The notes under the pieces: generated by a model
Databases searched by the model: none
What the model was told of the DNA's origin: nothing
Seen by the model: the letters and a program-made list of their open reading frames with translations, nothing else
Made by a program: the position numbers and the translations under genes
Shown: one piece after another, positions 18,361 through 26,350 of the stretch
Layout: each line of letters begins with the position of its first letter
How positions within the stretch are numbered: the stretch's first letter is position 1
DNA from: JADJYF01 sp965278995
GTDB lineage: Bacteria > Pseudomonadota > Gammaproteobacteria > Ga0077536
Direction of reading: 5' to 3'
Assembly (NCBI GenBank): GCA_965278995.1
Contig: OZ257136.1
Coordinates: 620,001-684,000, forward strand
DNA: 64,000 bases

Positions 18361-18448
18361 AGAGGTGGACCCGTCCAGCTGGGCAGGTATTAGGTTCTGT
18401 TAAGTGAAATCTTCTGCCTTACTATTCTCATGCGAGAAGGAGCAGAAG

Positions 18449-18739
18449 ATGACCAAGAGAAAGCGACGCAATCATTCCTCAGCATTCAAAGCCAAGGTGG
18501 CGCTGGCGGCCTTGAAAGGCGAGCGCACGCTGGCTGAATTGGCTGAGCAATTCGATGTTCACCCCAATCAGATCCAGGACTGGAAGAAGCGCCTAACCGA
18601 AGGCGCCGAAGATGTGTTTGGTGGCCACGCCGTTGAGGCCGGGCATCAAGAGCAGGAGGTAGAGAAGCTCCACGCGAAGATCGGCCGGTTGGCGATGGAG
18701 AACGATTTTTTAGCCAAAGTGCTCGGGCGCGACCGATGA
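18449..18739 (+). CDS. IS3-family transposase OrfA (HTH)
   Basis: This 96-residue OrfA has the helix-turn-helix LAELAEQFDVHPNQIQDWKK and a C-terminal leucine-zipper-like segment. The frame is open from 18404, but the ATG at 18449 follows AGGAGCAGAAG and gives the family N-terminus MTKRKRRNHSSAFKAKVAL. It overlaps orfB by 4 bp (ATGA). Confidence 0.92.
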   Translation: MTKRKRRNHSSAFKAKVALAALKGERTLAELAEQFDVHPNQIQDWKKRLTEGAEDVFGGHAVEAGHQEQEVEKLHAKIGRLAMENDFLAKVLGRDR

Positions 18740-19581
18740 GCGAGCGCCGGGAAAAGATCCAAATGGAACATCCGTTGCCCAAGGCGCGGCGCTGCCAATT
18801 GCTCGCGGTGCCGCGTTCGACGGCGTACTACCAACCGACAGCGGTATCGACGCATGATCTGGCATTGATGCGGATTATCGACGAGATCCACCTGCAGTAT
18901 CCGTTCTATGGCAGCCGACGGCTCTGCGATGAATTGGAGGACCGAGGGCATGTGGTCAACCGCAAGCGAGTCCAGCGACTGATGCGGTTGATGGATCTGC
19001 GGGCGCTGTACCCGCGGCGGCGAACCAGCCAACCTGGCAAGGGGCACAAGATCTACCCGTACCTGCTGCGAGACTTGCCAATCGAGCGTGCGAACCACGT
19101 CTGGGCGACGGACATCACCTATATCCCGATGGCGAAGGGGTTCATGTACCTGGTCGCGATCATCGATTGGTACTCGCGCCGGGTGCTATCGTGGCGACTG
19201 TCGAACACGCTGGACACGGCGTTCTGTATCGATGCCCTGGAAGAGGCCTTGCAGCGCTATGGGGCGCCACAGATCTTTAACACTGACCAGGGTGCGCAGT
19301 TCACCTCTGAGGCCTTCACGGACGTGCTCAAGAGTCGCGGTGTCGAGATCAGCATGGACGGCAAGGGTCGTTGGGTGGATAACGTGTTCGTCGAACGGCT
19401 GTGGCGCAGCGTCAAGTACGAGAATGTCTATCTGCATGCCTACGAGACGCCAGCTGCTCTGCGCGACGGACTGGCTCGATACTTCGTGTTCTATAACAGC
19501 AAGCGCCGTCACAGCGCGCTGGACCGACGCACCCCGGATGCGGTGTACTTTGAACAGGCCGCCGCTAAACTGGCGGCCTGA
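18736..19581 (+). CDS. IS3-family transposase OrfB (DDE integrase)
   Basis: This 281-residue DDE catalytic subunit has catalytic residues in WATDITYIP (D), NTDQGAQFT (D) and DNVFVERLWRSVK (E, 35-residue spacing). The upstream HTH_21-type region (YPFYGSRRLCDELEDRG) is present. It is full length and apparently functional. Its start overlaps the orfA stop, so it may be made by coupling or as an OrfAB fusion through frameshifting. Confidence 0.93.
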   Translation: MSERREKIQMEHPLPKARRCQLLAVPRSTAYYQPTAVSTHDLALMRIIDEIHLQYPFYGSRRLCDELEDRGHVVNRKRVQRLMRLMDLRALYPRRRTSQPGKGHKIYPYLLRDLPIERANHVWATDITYIPMAKGFMYLVAIIDWYSRRVLSWRLSNTLDTAFCIDALEEALQRYGAPQIFNTDQGAQFTSEAFTDVLKSRGVEISMDGKGRWVDNVFVERLWRSVKYENVYLHAYETPAALRDGLARYFVFYNSKRRHSALDRRTPDAVYFEQAAAKLAA

Positions 19582-19634
19582 AATCCTATGAAGATTTCAC
19601 TTACGGCGCTGTCCAGTTTCATGGGTCCATTTCT

Positions 19635-21194
19635 GTGCACGAGGCCAAGGGGCTGGAGTATCCGCACGTCATTCTGTTCGACCTGGTTTCCGGGCAGCGT
19701 GCGGCCTATGTCGAGGTCTGCGATGGTGTGACGCCCGCCGACTTGGAGGCGGAGGCGCTCGAGTATCGACGAGCGCGCGACAAGGGCGACAAGTCGCTCG
19801 AGCTGTATAAGTTCTATGTCAATGCGCTCTACGTGGCGATGACGCGCGCGGTCGAAAGCCTGGTGCTGGTGGAGTCAGATACTGCCCATCCGCTGCTCGC
19901 ACTGTTGGGGCTGGAAGTTGCCGAGGCGGCGAATGTGTCGGCTGCGGCATCGGTGCAGGCCTCGTCGCGTGACGAGTGGGCGCAGGAGGCGCGCAGGCTC
20001 GAGCTGCAAGGCAAAGACGAACAAGCCCGTGCGATCCGCGACACCTTCCTGCAAGCCAAGACCGCGCCCTGGGCGCCATGGTCTGAGACGATGATGCGCG
20101 AATTGCTGCCACGGGCGCTCGACCGTACGCAAACTTCGGGCAAACCACGTCAGGCACTACTGGACTACGCGTTGTGGCATGGCCAACAAGGCTGGGTTGA
20201 GCAGTTGTCGATACAGGCGCGGTTCCAAGCCGCGCGCAGCCTAACCTCGGATTGGGGGTTCGGCGCGTTGGCTGCGGACGACATACTTGGCGACCATGCA
20301 CGGCAGCAGAAGCTCGCCTGGCGTGCCGTCGCTTCGTTGCGTCAGCGCCATCTGCAGCCGTACACGGCCCACAATTTCAAAGAGATCCTGCGCCAATGCG
20401 ACCAGTACGGCGTGGACCACCGCGGTCCCACCGGCGCTACACCGCTGATGCTGGGCGCGCGCGCCGGTAACGTGGCCTTAGTTGAGGCCTTGCTCGAGCG
20501 CGGCGCCGACCCACACATTGAAGACGAATTTGGCCACACGGCTTGGTGGTCAGCCCTGAACCGTGCCATGGAGGATGCCGAGTTCGCGCGTCGGTCGATC
20601 GCGTCCTTGTTCGAACGGATTGGCCCAGCGGTGCTTGATGTGCAGACCAACGGTCGCTTGGTGCGTCTGCAGCACCAGCAGGGCGAGTACTGGGTGTTGA
20701 GCTTAATGTTGGCCGGCTTCAAGACGCAGAATACGCGCTGTGTGGAGCGCTCACAGCGAGCGTACAAGTACCGGCAAGGTTTCTTTGCCGAGGCTCTGTA
20801 CGGCACCCTGGAATCTCTGCCCGAACACCTATGGCAGACGACTCGCCGCAAGCGCAGTTACGTCAACGCCGTACTTGCGCGTGCCGAGGTGCACAGCCCT
20901 TACCAGCCGGCGCGACAGTTGTGGGTGCGCACCATTAACGGCCACTATCTGCCCAACCCGTTGATGCATTTGCGCGTGCACAGCGACAACGCCGGACCGG
21001 GCTGGAGGCCGGTATTCGAGGTGCTAAATCTGCCGTGGGTGGCTGCCGGGACGACGGAATCGGTCAATTCATACTGGAGCTTGGAAAAGCTCGTCGAGTC
21101 CGCAGAGCGGCGGGCGGCAGGCAGCATGGACACACTTGATCAGTCATCAGCGCCAACCACTGCATCGGCAGAGGATGCAGACCTTGAATTCTGA
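19635..21194 (+). pseudogene. UvrD-like helicase, 3' part with ankyrin repeats
   Basis: This is the C-terminal half of the helicase split by the IS. It begins with the helicase motif HEAKGLEYPHVILFDLVSG and continues to YVAMTRAVESLVLVE (motif VI). A helical region follows, then one or two ankyrin repeats (GATPLMLGARAGNVALVEAL, DEFGHTAWWSALNRA) near residues 275-320 of this part. The rest is unrecognised. A GTG at 19635, from the target duplication, could allow a fragment to be made, but a functional ATPase would need both halves. Confidence 0.83.
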
Positions 21195-21204
21195 CGCTGC
21201 GCGC

Positions 21205-21415
21205 CCGTGACGGCGGCATCCGCGCTGACTGGGCGCTCAGATGGCGGCGTGTACTTCAGCGTGGTAGTGCTGACTATGTTCAGCCACGGTGTTGCGAAGG
21301 TGTCGCTCGCCCAACGAGATAATCTGAGCAAGGCACTCTGATTTGATAGAGCGGACGAACCGCTTTGCGAACGCATTCGAATTGGGGCAGCCTGGTTTTC
21401 GCGCGGCGCTGCCTT
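21205..21415 (-). pseudogene. Integrase-core transposase remnant, copy 1
   Basis: Read on the minus strand this translates to NAFAKRFVRSIKSECL, then GERHLRNTVAEHSQHYHAEV and an early stop. This is the C-terminal end of an rve-type transposase, whose complete members continue NHQGLDNELI. Both ends are missing. A related remnant lies at 57055-57290. Confidence 0.7.
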
Positions 21416-21636
21416 CGTACTTATTGGCGATGACCTGTCGTTACCATCGAAGCAAAGTATCAGGCGTGACGATAGTCCCAAGTGAGAAGAGTCGCTTCCT
21501 GCCAGTGACGGGCAGAATCAACTCAAGTCGGGGCAGCTTCGACGAAAACGGCTGGTATCAGGATGTCGAGTGTGACAATTCTGTGGCGAGGAACTCTAAT
21601 TCACTTGGTTCTTGGAACTTAACAATATGATTCTAT

Positions 21637-21681
21637 TGGTGGGCGATAGTGGGATCGAACCACTGACCCCTGCCGTGTGAA
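21637..21681 (-). repeat. tRNA-Val(CAC) 3'-half scar, copy 2
   Basis: The minus strand reads TTCACACGGCAG, a variable loop, the T-arm AGTGG-TTCGATC-CCACT and the acceptor 3' end ATCGCCCACCA. The 7-nt loop containing CAC identifies the donor tRNA as valine. It is better preserved than copy 1, with an intact T stem. The 5' tRNA half is missing, so it is a displaced 3' end rather than a working gene. Confidence 0.8.
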
Positions 21682-21806
21682 TGCGTTTCCACACCCTTTT
21701 GAGTTCAACGAGTTACATCGTAATACAAATTAAAACAGTCACATAGCCTCCCGTTGCATCACGCTCGATCCCGCTGGTTCGCGTTCGCGCTGTGGCAAAA
21801 TTGTGG
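21637..21806. repeat. Direct repeat, right copy (about 170 bp)
   Basis: This repeat partner of 15924-16100 has the same order of shared blocks after the tRNA fragment and ends in TGTGGCAAAATTGTGGCA. It marks the left end of the large metal-resistance element. Confidence 0.75.
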
Positions 21807-21859
21807 CAGAGAACCGAGGTTCAGCATATAAGCATCATCGTCGAAACCGTGGTGTCCAA

Positions 21860-22165
21860 CTACGGAACTCGGTCAGCATGTCACTCGATGCAGTGCCTTC
21901 CCGCATTAAGTTGGACGAGGTCAGCGCCTTGCTTAAGAAGCAGTCTGGCGTGAACGCCATCCATGATCTGCATATCTGGTCGATGAGCACCACCTATATT
22001 GCATTGACTTGTCATTGCCTCACGACCGGCGGCCATCCCGGCGACGAATTTCTGGCGCAGCTCGCGCACGAGTTGCAAGGTCGGTTCGGCATGGGTCACG
22101 TGACAATCCCAGTGGAAGTGCACGAAGTGTTCGATTGCGTGCTTGAACCGGGTCATGTGGTCTAA
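21860..22165 (+). pseudogene. CDF zinc/cobalt exporter, C-terminal remnant
   Basis: The frame reads SLDAVPSRIKLDEVSALL, GVNAIHDLHIWSMSTTYIAL and FGMGHVTIPVEV, which is the cytosolic C-terminal metal-binding domain of a CzcD/DmeF-type cation diffusion facilitator. All transmembrane segments are missing. The sequence begins just past the integration scar, so the gene was cut at the element boundary. Confidence 0.75.
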
Positions 22166-22221
22166 CGCAAACGACTTCCTACTTCGACCCATGCATAAAT
22201 AGAAAGTGTCAATCGGAGATT

Positions 22222-22539
22222 TCAGCGCGGCTGAAACGTGATGACAGCCATGCCAGTGAGCGCGATGGCGGCCCCAGCCGCATCCCAGGGTGTCGGCCGA
22301 ACACCATCGACCAGCCAAAGCCAGATGAGCGCGGCCCCGATATAGACGCCACCGTAAGCGGCATAAACGCGACCAGCGGCAGTCTCGTGCAGTGTGAGCA
22401 ACCAAGCAAAGACGGCCAGGCAGAGCGCGGCAGGGACAAGTAGCCAAACCGAGCGGCCCTGTTTGAGCCAGAGGTAAGGCAGGTAGCAGCCGAGGATTTC
22501 GGCCACAGCGGTAATCGCGTAAAGCAAAAATATTTTCAT
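22222..22539 (-). CDS. ynfA: YnfA-family (UPF0060) small membrane protein
   Basis: This 105-residue protein has four predicted transmembrane helices and the family features FLLYAITAVAEILGCYLPYL and AYGGVYIGAALIWLWLVDG. The ATG at 22539 overlaps the stop of the MerR gene (ATGA), so the two are coupled. YnfA proteins resemble small multidrug transporters, and some confer drug efflux. Here the regulator and neighbouring CDF gene suggest a metal-linked role, which is unproven. Confidence 0.9.
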   Translation of the reverse strand: MKIFLLYAITAVAEILGCYLPYLWLKQGRSVWLLVPAALCLAVFAWLLTLHETAAGRVYAAYGGVYIGAALIWLWLVDGVRPTPWDAAGAAIALTGMAVITFQPR

Positions 22540-22943
22540 GAGCGAACGGGGGCGAGAGCTTCGATGATACGGCATTCGGCAATGGTGCCGTGCTGGCACT
22601 GATTAATTAATTGTCGAAGCTCAGCGCGTAGCGCTTTCAGATCGGTCAGCTTGCGCTCGACTTCAGTCAGGTGCTGTTTCGCAATTCGGTCAACATCACA
22701 GCAAGGCTGGGCGCGGTCATCAGCGAGATGAAGCAACGCCTTCACCTCTTCCAACGAGAAACCGAGGTCTCGGCCACGGCGAACGAAGCTCAGTCGGCCA
22801 AGATCGCCGCTCGAATAGCGCCGATAGTTTGCCGTCGTCCGCTTGGGGAGCGGTAATAGGCCAATGCGCTCGTAATAGCGGATAGTTTCGATTTTGGTGC
22901 CGGTGGCCAGAGCGATCTCGCCAATACTGTAAGTGTCAGCCAT
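22536..22943 (-). CDS. MerR-family metal-responsive regulator
   Basis: This 135-residue MerR protein has an N-terminal winged HTH (YSIGEIALATGTKIETIRYYER), a dimer helix and C-terminal cysteines at metal-sensing positions (QPCCDV, then CQHGTIAEC). The pattern fits sensors of Zn, Cd, Pb or Hg rather than SoxR or drug sensors. It is divergent from the CDF exporter, with a typical 19-bp-spacer promoter between them, and ynfA follows with a 4-bp overlap. The exact metal cannot be stated. Confidence 0.9.
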   Translation of the reverse strand: MADTYSIGEIALATGTKIETIRYYERIGLLPLPKRTTANYRRYSSGDLGRLSFVRRGRDLGFSLEEVKALLHLADDRAQPCCDVDRIAKQHLTEVERKLTDLKALRAELRQLINQCQHGTIAECRIIEALAPVRS

Positions 22944-22949
22944 CGTCGC

Positions 22950-22980
22950 TTGACCCTGTAGTTGCTATAGGGTTTATAAC
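22950..22980 (+). promoter_or_regulatory. MerR-type promoter with 19-bp spacer and operator dyad
   Basis: TTGACC (22950-22955) and TATAAC (22975-22980) are separated by 19 bp, the stretched spacing that MerR regulators untwist. The spacer holds a dyad, ACCCTGTAG and CTATAGGGT (22953-22973), with one mismatch. It drives the CDF gene at 23016, and the divergent merR start is 7 bp to the left. Confidence 0.85.
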
Positions 22981-23015
22981 ATGAGCAGTAGTCGTTTTCT
23001 GAAGGAAAACTCTCC

Positions 23016-23689
23016 ATGCCTTGTTGCTCCAGTACGAGCGCCCCGCAAAGCGACAGTCCGGCGTGGCGTCGCGCGTTGTGGGTTGCACTCATTACTAATG
23101 GTGGCTTTTTTCTTGCTGAAATTGTCGCCGGCGTCGTAGCGCAGTCTTCCTCTTTGCAGGCGGATGCGCTCGATTTCTTGAGTGACAGCCTGAATTACGC
23201 TATCAGCCTTGGCGTCGCTGGCATGATGCTCACCTGGCGAGCCCGAGCCGCGCTCATCAAAGGTGGCACCTTGGTCGCGCTGGCGTTGTGGGTCCTCGGG
23301 AGCACGGTTTGGCACGCGCTCGATGGCACATTACCGCAGCCGAAGTGATGGGCGTGGTGGGACTGGCCGCGTTGCTGGCTAATGGCGCTGTCGCGCTCAT
23401 GCTTTATCGATATCGGGCTGGTGACGCCAATATGCGCTCGGTGTGGATTTGCTCGCGCAATGACGCGATCGGAAATCTCGCGGTCATGCTCGCGGCCTTC
23501 GGGGTTTTTGGTACCGGCAGCGGTTGGCCCGACCTGGTCGTCGCAGCGATCATGGGCGGACTGGGTCTGTGGGGCGGCTGGCAAATTCTCCGTCAGTCGT
23601 GCGCCGAGTTGCGGAACGAGCGCAAGGCACCGTTGCCTGTGGCAAGATTAAATCCAACACCCGTTGTCATGATGACGCGCAAAGGGTAG
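23016..23689 (+). pseudogene. CDF-family cation exporter, frameshifted
   Basis: The first frame (to 23348) gives the N-terminal half (WVALITNGGFFLAEIVAGVV, LQADALDFLSDSLNYAIS). The second frame, entered near 23340, gives the rest (VMGVVGLAALLANGAVALML, NMRSVWICSRNDAIGNLAVM). Adding one G in the CAGCCGAA run near 23335 would rejoin them as about 220 residues, the normal length for short MerR-associated CDF exporters. It could be a real single-base deletion or a sequencing error. The substrate would be Zn, Cd or Co, exported against protons. Confidence 0.82.
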
Positions 23690-23712
23690 CGTCCGCGATC
23701 ACATTGCGATTG

Positions 23713-23895
23713 ATGTCGCTCGAACGGCTGACTCCGCTCCACCGTCGCCTGTGCATGATGCTTGGCGAGGAGGGGTTGTCCGTCAGAGAGGCCGCCGAGT
23801 GGTTTCGAATTTCGCGGGGTTCGCTATACGACGAAATCAAGCCTATCCGTCAGACCTGCTCCGCTCAGGGACTTCTCGACTATTTGAGGGACTAG
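23713..23895 (+). pseudogene. Sigma-factor-region-4-like HTH fragment
   Basis: The frame encodes LTPLHRRLCMMLGEEGLSV and then REAAEWFRISRGSLYDEIKP, a sigma-70 region 4-like HTH as found in small sigma-like proteins of mobile elements. Related sequence extends upstream only to about 23680, and the expected N-terminal domain is absent, so it is probably a truncated remnant. An ATG at 23713 could start a 60-residue protein. Confidence 0.55.
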
Positions 23896-23954
23896 CCCGA
23901 CACTTTTTCACTCAATTCCGTATCCCTGATCCAAGACCTGATTAGGGAGCGGAA

Positions 23955-24018
23955 TCGATAATCAAAATCACCTTCGCGAGTACAAAAGGTGGTGTGGCTG
24001 CGCGGCAATGTGCGCCAA
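23955..24018 (+). pseudogene. ParA/Soj ATPase N-terminal fragment
   Basis: Reading from 23955 gives IIKITFASTKGGVAARQCAP. This is the N-terminal strand and deviant Walker A of a ParA/Soj ATPase (normally KGGVGKTT), with the GKTT part damaged. Similarity fades within 20 codons. In PFGI-1-type ICEs parA lies at the tRNA-proximal end, matching this position. Confidence 0.55.
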
Positions 24019-24036
24019 TCGCAGGAAAATGGATTG

Positions 24037-24225
24037 TGTCTGCCCTTCGCGGTCGCGCTCAGCCCCCGTACCAGCCGAACGATCCGACAAAATCTATGGG
24101 CCAGTCTCGGTGTCGTAGCAGTGCTGATCCCGGCAACGATCGCCGGTCTGAACATCGGCGCAGCCGTGGTATTTCACGAAGGGTCAACGCTCCTCGCCAT
24201 CGTCAACGCGCTGCGCCTGCTGGCG
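24037..24225 (+). pseudogene. P1B-type heavy-metal ATPase, C-terminal remnant
   Basis: The frame gives LPFAVALSPRTSRTIRQNLW, then AGLNIGAAVVFHEGSTLLAI and NALRLLAF. These are the last cytosolic turn and final transmembrane pair of a Zn/Cd/Pb-type P1B ATPase (HEGST and NALRLL are characteristic). The ATP-binding and metal-binding parts are gone. It is fused directly to the ParA fragment. Confidence 0.65.
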
Positions 24226-24416
24226 TTCGTCGACGAAGATACTGCTTTTGCTCCGCGCGGCGTTCGTCAGAACCATGGCGCTATGTCGGGCGATAAACTC
24301 GGGTAGCGCGGCCACCCCTGTCTACCCGGCACTTCGTGCGCCTGCGACCGCACCTTTACCTCCCCGAAAGGCAGGTCCAGCGGTCCTTACCGGTTCAGGA
24401 TTGGTCTAAATGGGTG

Positions 24417-24698
24417 TCATTCCGGCTTCAGTCCGCGGCGGCCTTTTCCGGTGCCATATTTCATCCATACTTTTTTATTCATCATCATAACGATGTCACC
24501 ATCCATGCTCTCCATTTCGATGCCGTCAGCCATCGCCATAGCCTTGCCGTGATGATTCACCATACGGCTGGTTCCATCGGGATGCAAAAACAGGGTCGAG
24601 CCGTCCTTGAGCATAATTTTTTCCGCTCTTGATTCCCCAGCGTTGGCGGCTACTGCGAACGAGAAGGTCAGGAGGAGTGCGAGTAATATATTTTTCAT
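24417..24698 (-). CDS. copK: CopK-like periplasmic copper-binding protein, copy 1
   Basis: This 93-residue exported protein has a signal peptide (MKNILLALLLTFSFAVAANA) and a mature part MLKDGSTLFLHPDGTSRMVN followed by a Met-rich strand set (KAMAMADGIEMESMDGDIVM). This matches CopK, a small beta-sandwich that binds Cu(I) through methionines and is made at high copper. A second copy at 46291 is similar. Each is near one end of the copper block. It lies downstream of the ATP-grasp-like gene on the same strand but may have its own promoter. Confidence 0.8.
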   Translation of the reverse strand: MKNILLALLLTFSFAVAANAGESRAEKIMLKDGSTLFLHPDGTSRMVNHHGKAMAMADGIEMESMDGDIVMMMNKKVWMKYGTGKGRRGLKPE

Positions 24699-24851
24699 CA
24701 GAATTTACTTGTAGATACGCTAGATTGAACTCCACGCTCACACTACGCCATATAACGGCGCTTTGTGTGTCTGTTATCGGACCGACAAATCACGCCTAAA
24801 AGGGGAGTCTAACGCCGTCCTAATGAATCCAAATTTTTATGGTGTGCCCTG

Positions 24852-26189
24852 TCATATCGCTCCTGACCCTACGGAGGTCTCCGTAAATACCGGCGCGAAG
24901 CCGCCTCCCGGAGTACGGAAATTAGTCGTCTGTCCCTGGTACAGCCGCGCAGCGACGAGCTTGACCACGCCGTCATAGGCATAATTGCGGACATCAGCTT
25001 TTAGTATCGTTGTCGTTGCCGCCTCGGCGATGTACCGCTCGCTTGGCGCGACCAGCGCTTGGGCAACGTACGTACTCGTTGCGATTTCCTCCCACACGCG
25101 TTTCGTGAGCTTGTCGCCGCGATAGGCGGCTTTCCCGCCATAACCAGCGGCGGGTTTGAAAAAGAGCTTACGGCGCCAGGCCCACAGTGCGTCTCTATTC
25201 GCAGTTGTCATGCTTTCAGTGCGCGGGATTGCGGCGAGCAGTGTGGCAATTTCGTCATCAGCGACACCTGCCTCGCGCAAAAACGCACCATCGCAGAGCA
25301 GAGTCAGGTTACGTTTATCTGCATACAGCGCATGACCGCGTGGATGGGGGCTGAAGACGACCTCATCGGCGAGATACGCGAGCTTGAGCTCCGCTTGCGC
25401 CGGTTGCTCCAGCGCGAAATCCGTCAGTCGATTATAGATAAAATCGATCGGTAGGCCGTCGTGCCACATTTGTCCTCTTTCCCGGCGCAGTGTACGAGGA
25501 TCGCAAATAATCACCTGGATTCCGCGACGTTCGAGTAGTTGCCGATACAGCAGAAACTCGGGATGAAGATACTGCTGCTCCGGTGCCTCATCGACGATCG
25601 CTACTGACAACAGCGAAGTGTCTCTGCGCTGCAGATGCCATTCCGTGATGAACACCTCGAACAGCGATTCCTCAACGGCGTCGGCTTCCATCGGCGCCAG
25701 CGCCAAAATCGTAGCACCTGCACAACAGGAACGATGCGCACGCGCCAGAACCGCGTTAAGCAGCGCGCCGCCCGGATTCGTATTGATCTCTATCAGTTGG
25801 GGCCCGTTAGCGGCTAAATGAAAGTCGTACCCAAGCAAACCACCGAGCGAGCCCGGATTGAAAGACGCTATTTCGGGCGCCCAGGCCAGCGCAGCACGCT
25901 GAAAATACGGCGTCGCAACGACAGCTTCCACCGCGCGGATTACGCACGCCATTTGATCGATATGCTGACGTGAAACGAACAGCGGTACGGACGCAAAAAG
26001 ATGGGGATGTGTCTCGATCAGAGCACGGGACATGCCGCGTGTACCCAGATCCGCGGCGAGCGCACACTGCAAAGCCTCTTCATCCAGGCTGAGGCAGTAG
26101 CACGTTTGATTCAGTGTCTCCATCGAGGCAGTTGCTTGGCAATTGCTACCGCAACGCTCAGTCTGGGGATGTTCGGGATATTCCGCCAT
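24852..26189 (-). CDS. ATP-grasp-like protein of the copper locus
   Basis: This 445-residue protein has an ATP-grasp-like C-terminal region (FFKPAAGYGGKAAYRGDKLT, VAQALVAPSERYIAE) and a substrate-lobe motif LIEINTNPGGALLNAVLARA. Cysteines cluster near the N-terminus (RCGSNCQ, CYCLSLDEE). ATP-grasp enzymes ligate carboxylates to amines or thiols, so a metal-binding peptide or thiol product is conceivable, but no substrate is known to me. The ATG at 26189 is chosen because it follows GGAGGTGCCGAAT. It diverges from the small Cys/His-rich copper gene at 26351, and copK follows on the same strand. Confidence 0.6.
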   Translation of the reverse strand: MAEYPEHPQTERCGSNCQATASMETLNQTCYCLSLDEEALQCALAADLGTRGMSRALIETHPHLFASVPLFVSRQHIDQMACVIRAVEAVVATPYFQRAALAWAPEIASFNPGSLGGLLGYDFHLAANGPQLIEINTNPGGALLNAVLARAHRSCCAGATILALAPMEADAVEESLFEVFITEWHLQRRDTSLLSVAIVDEAPEQQYLHPEFLLYRQLLERRGIQVIICDPRTLRRERGQMWHDGLPIDFIYNRLTDFALEQPAQAELKLAYLADEVVFSPHPRGHALYADKRNLTLLCDGAFLREAGVADDEIATLLAAIPRTESMTTANRDALWAWRRKLFFKPAAGYGGKAAYRGDKLTKRVWEEIATSTYVAQALVAPSERYIAEAATTTILKADVRNYAYDGVVKLVAARLYQGQTTNFRTPGGGFAPVFTETSVGSGAI

Positions 26190-26350
26190 ATTCGGCACCT
26201 CCGGCACCACGCACAAGGCTCAGACAGTTATAATCGGGCGAACTTCGTGAAGTATAGGCCCCGCGGGATACGTCACACACGAGTAGCGTCGGCTCGCCCT
26301 ACGCGCGCGCGCTATTGCACTGGGTTGCTCGTGTATTCGATACTAGGGCC

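Larger units (their letters stand above)
18361..19634. mobile_element. IS3-family insertion sequence, complete (1274 bp)
   Basis: A complete element has imperfect terminal inverted repeats of about 26 bp: the left end begins AGAGGTGGACCCGT, and the right end read inwards begins AGAAATGGACCCAT, with a shared CTGG-CAG further in. It is flanked by GTG duplicates and contains two ORFs arranged orfA-orfB. The intact ends, intact ORFs and clean duplication point to a recent insertion. It splits the helicase gene after the codon for Ser530 of the pre-insertion frame. Confidence 0.93.
15924..21636. mobile_element. Small integrated element between two tRNA-Val scars
   Basis: The segment is bounded by same-orientation repeats that begin with a tRNA-Val 3' half. 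It holds a toxin-antitoxin pair, a large helicase (IS-interrupted) and a transposase remnant, but no integrase. It is best read as a decayed genomic island or the residue of one. Because the displaced tRNA 3' ends are on the minus strand, the intact tRNA-Val gene is expected to the right, past the next element. The boundary calls are inferences from the repeats. Confidence 0.55.

Noticed and set aside
19088..19591. 167-codon alternative frame within the IS transposase
   Set aside because: Out-of-frame shadow of orfB, which carries the DDE motifs.
21637..21700. Intact tRNA-Val gene
   Set aside because: Only the 3' half from the anticodon loop onward is present. The D-arm and 5' acceptor strand are absent, so it was called an integration scar.
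21803..21859. N-terminal part of the open frame leading into the CDF remnant
   Set aside because: These codons (AENRGSAYKHH...) come from the repeat end and have no match to CDF proteins. Only the part from about 21860 was called.
26229..26234. TATAAT box upstream of the small Cys/His protein gene
   Set aside because: No acceptable -35 hexamer at 16-18 bp upstream, and it is over 110 bp from the chosen start. Too weak to call a promoter.
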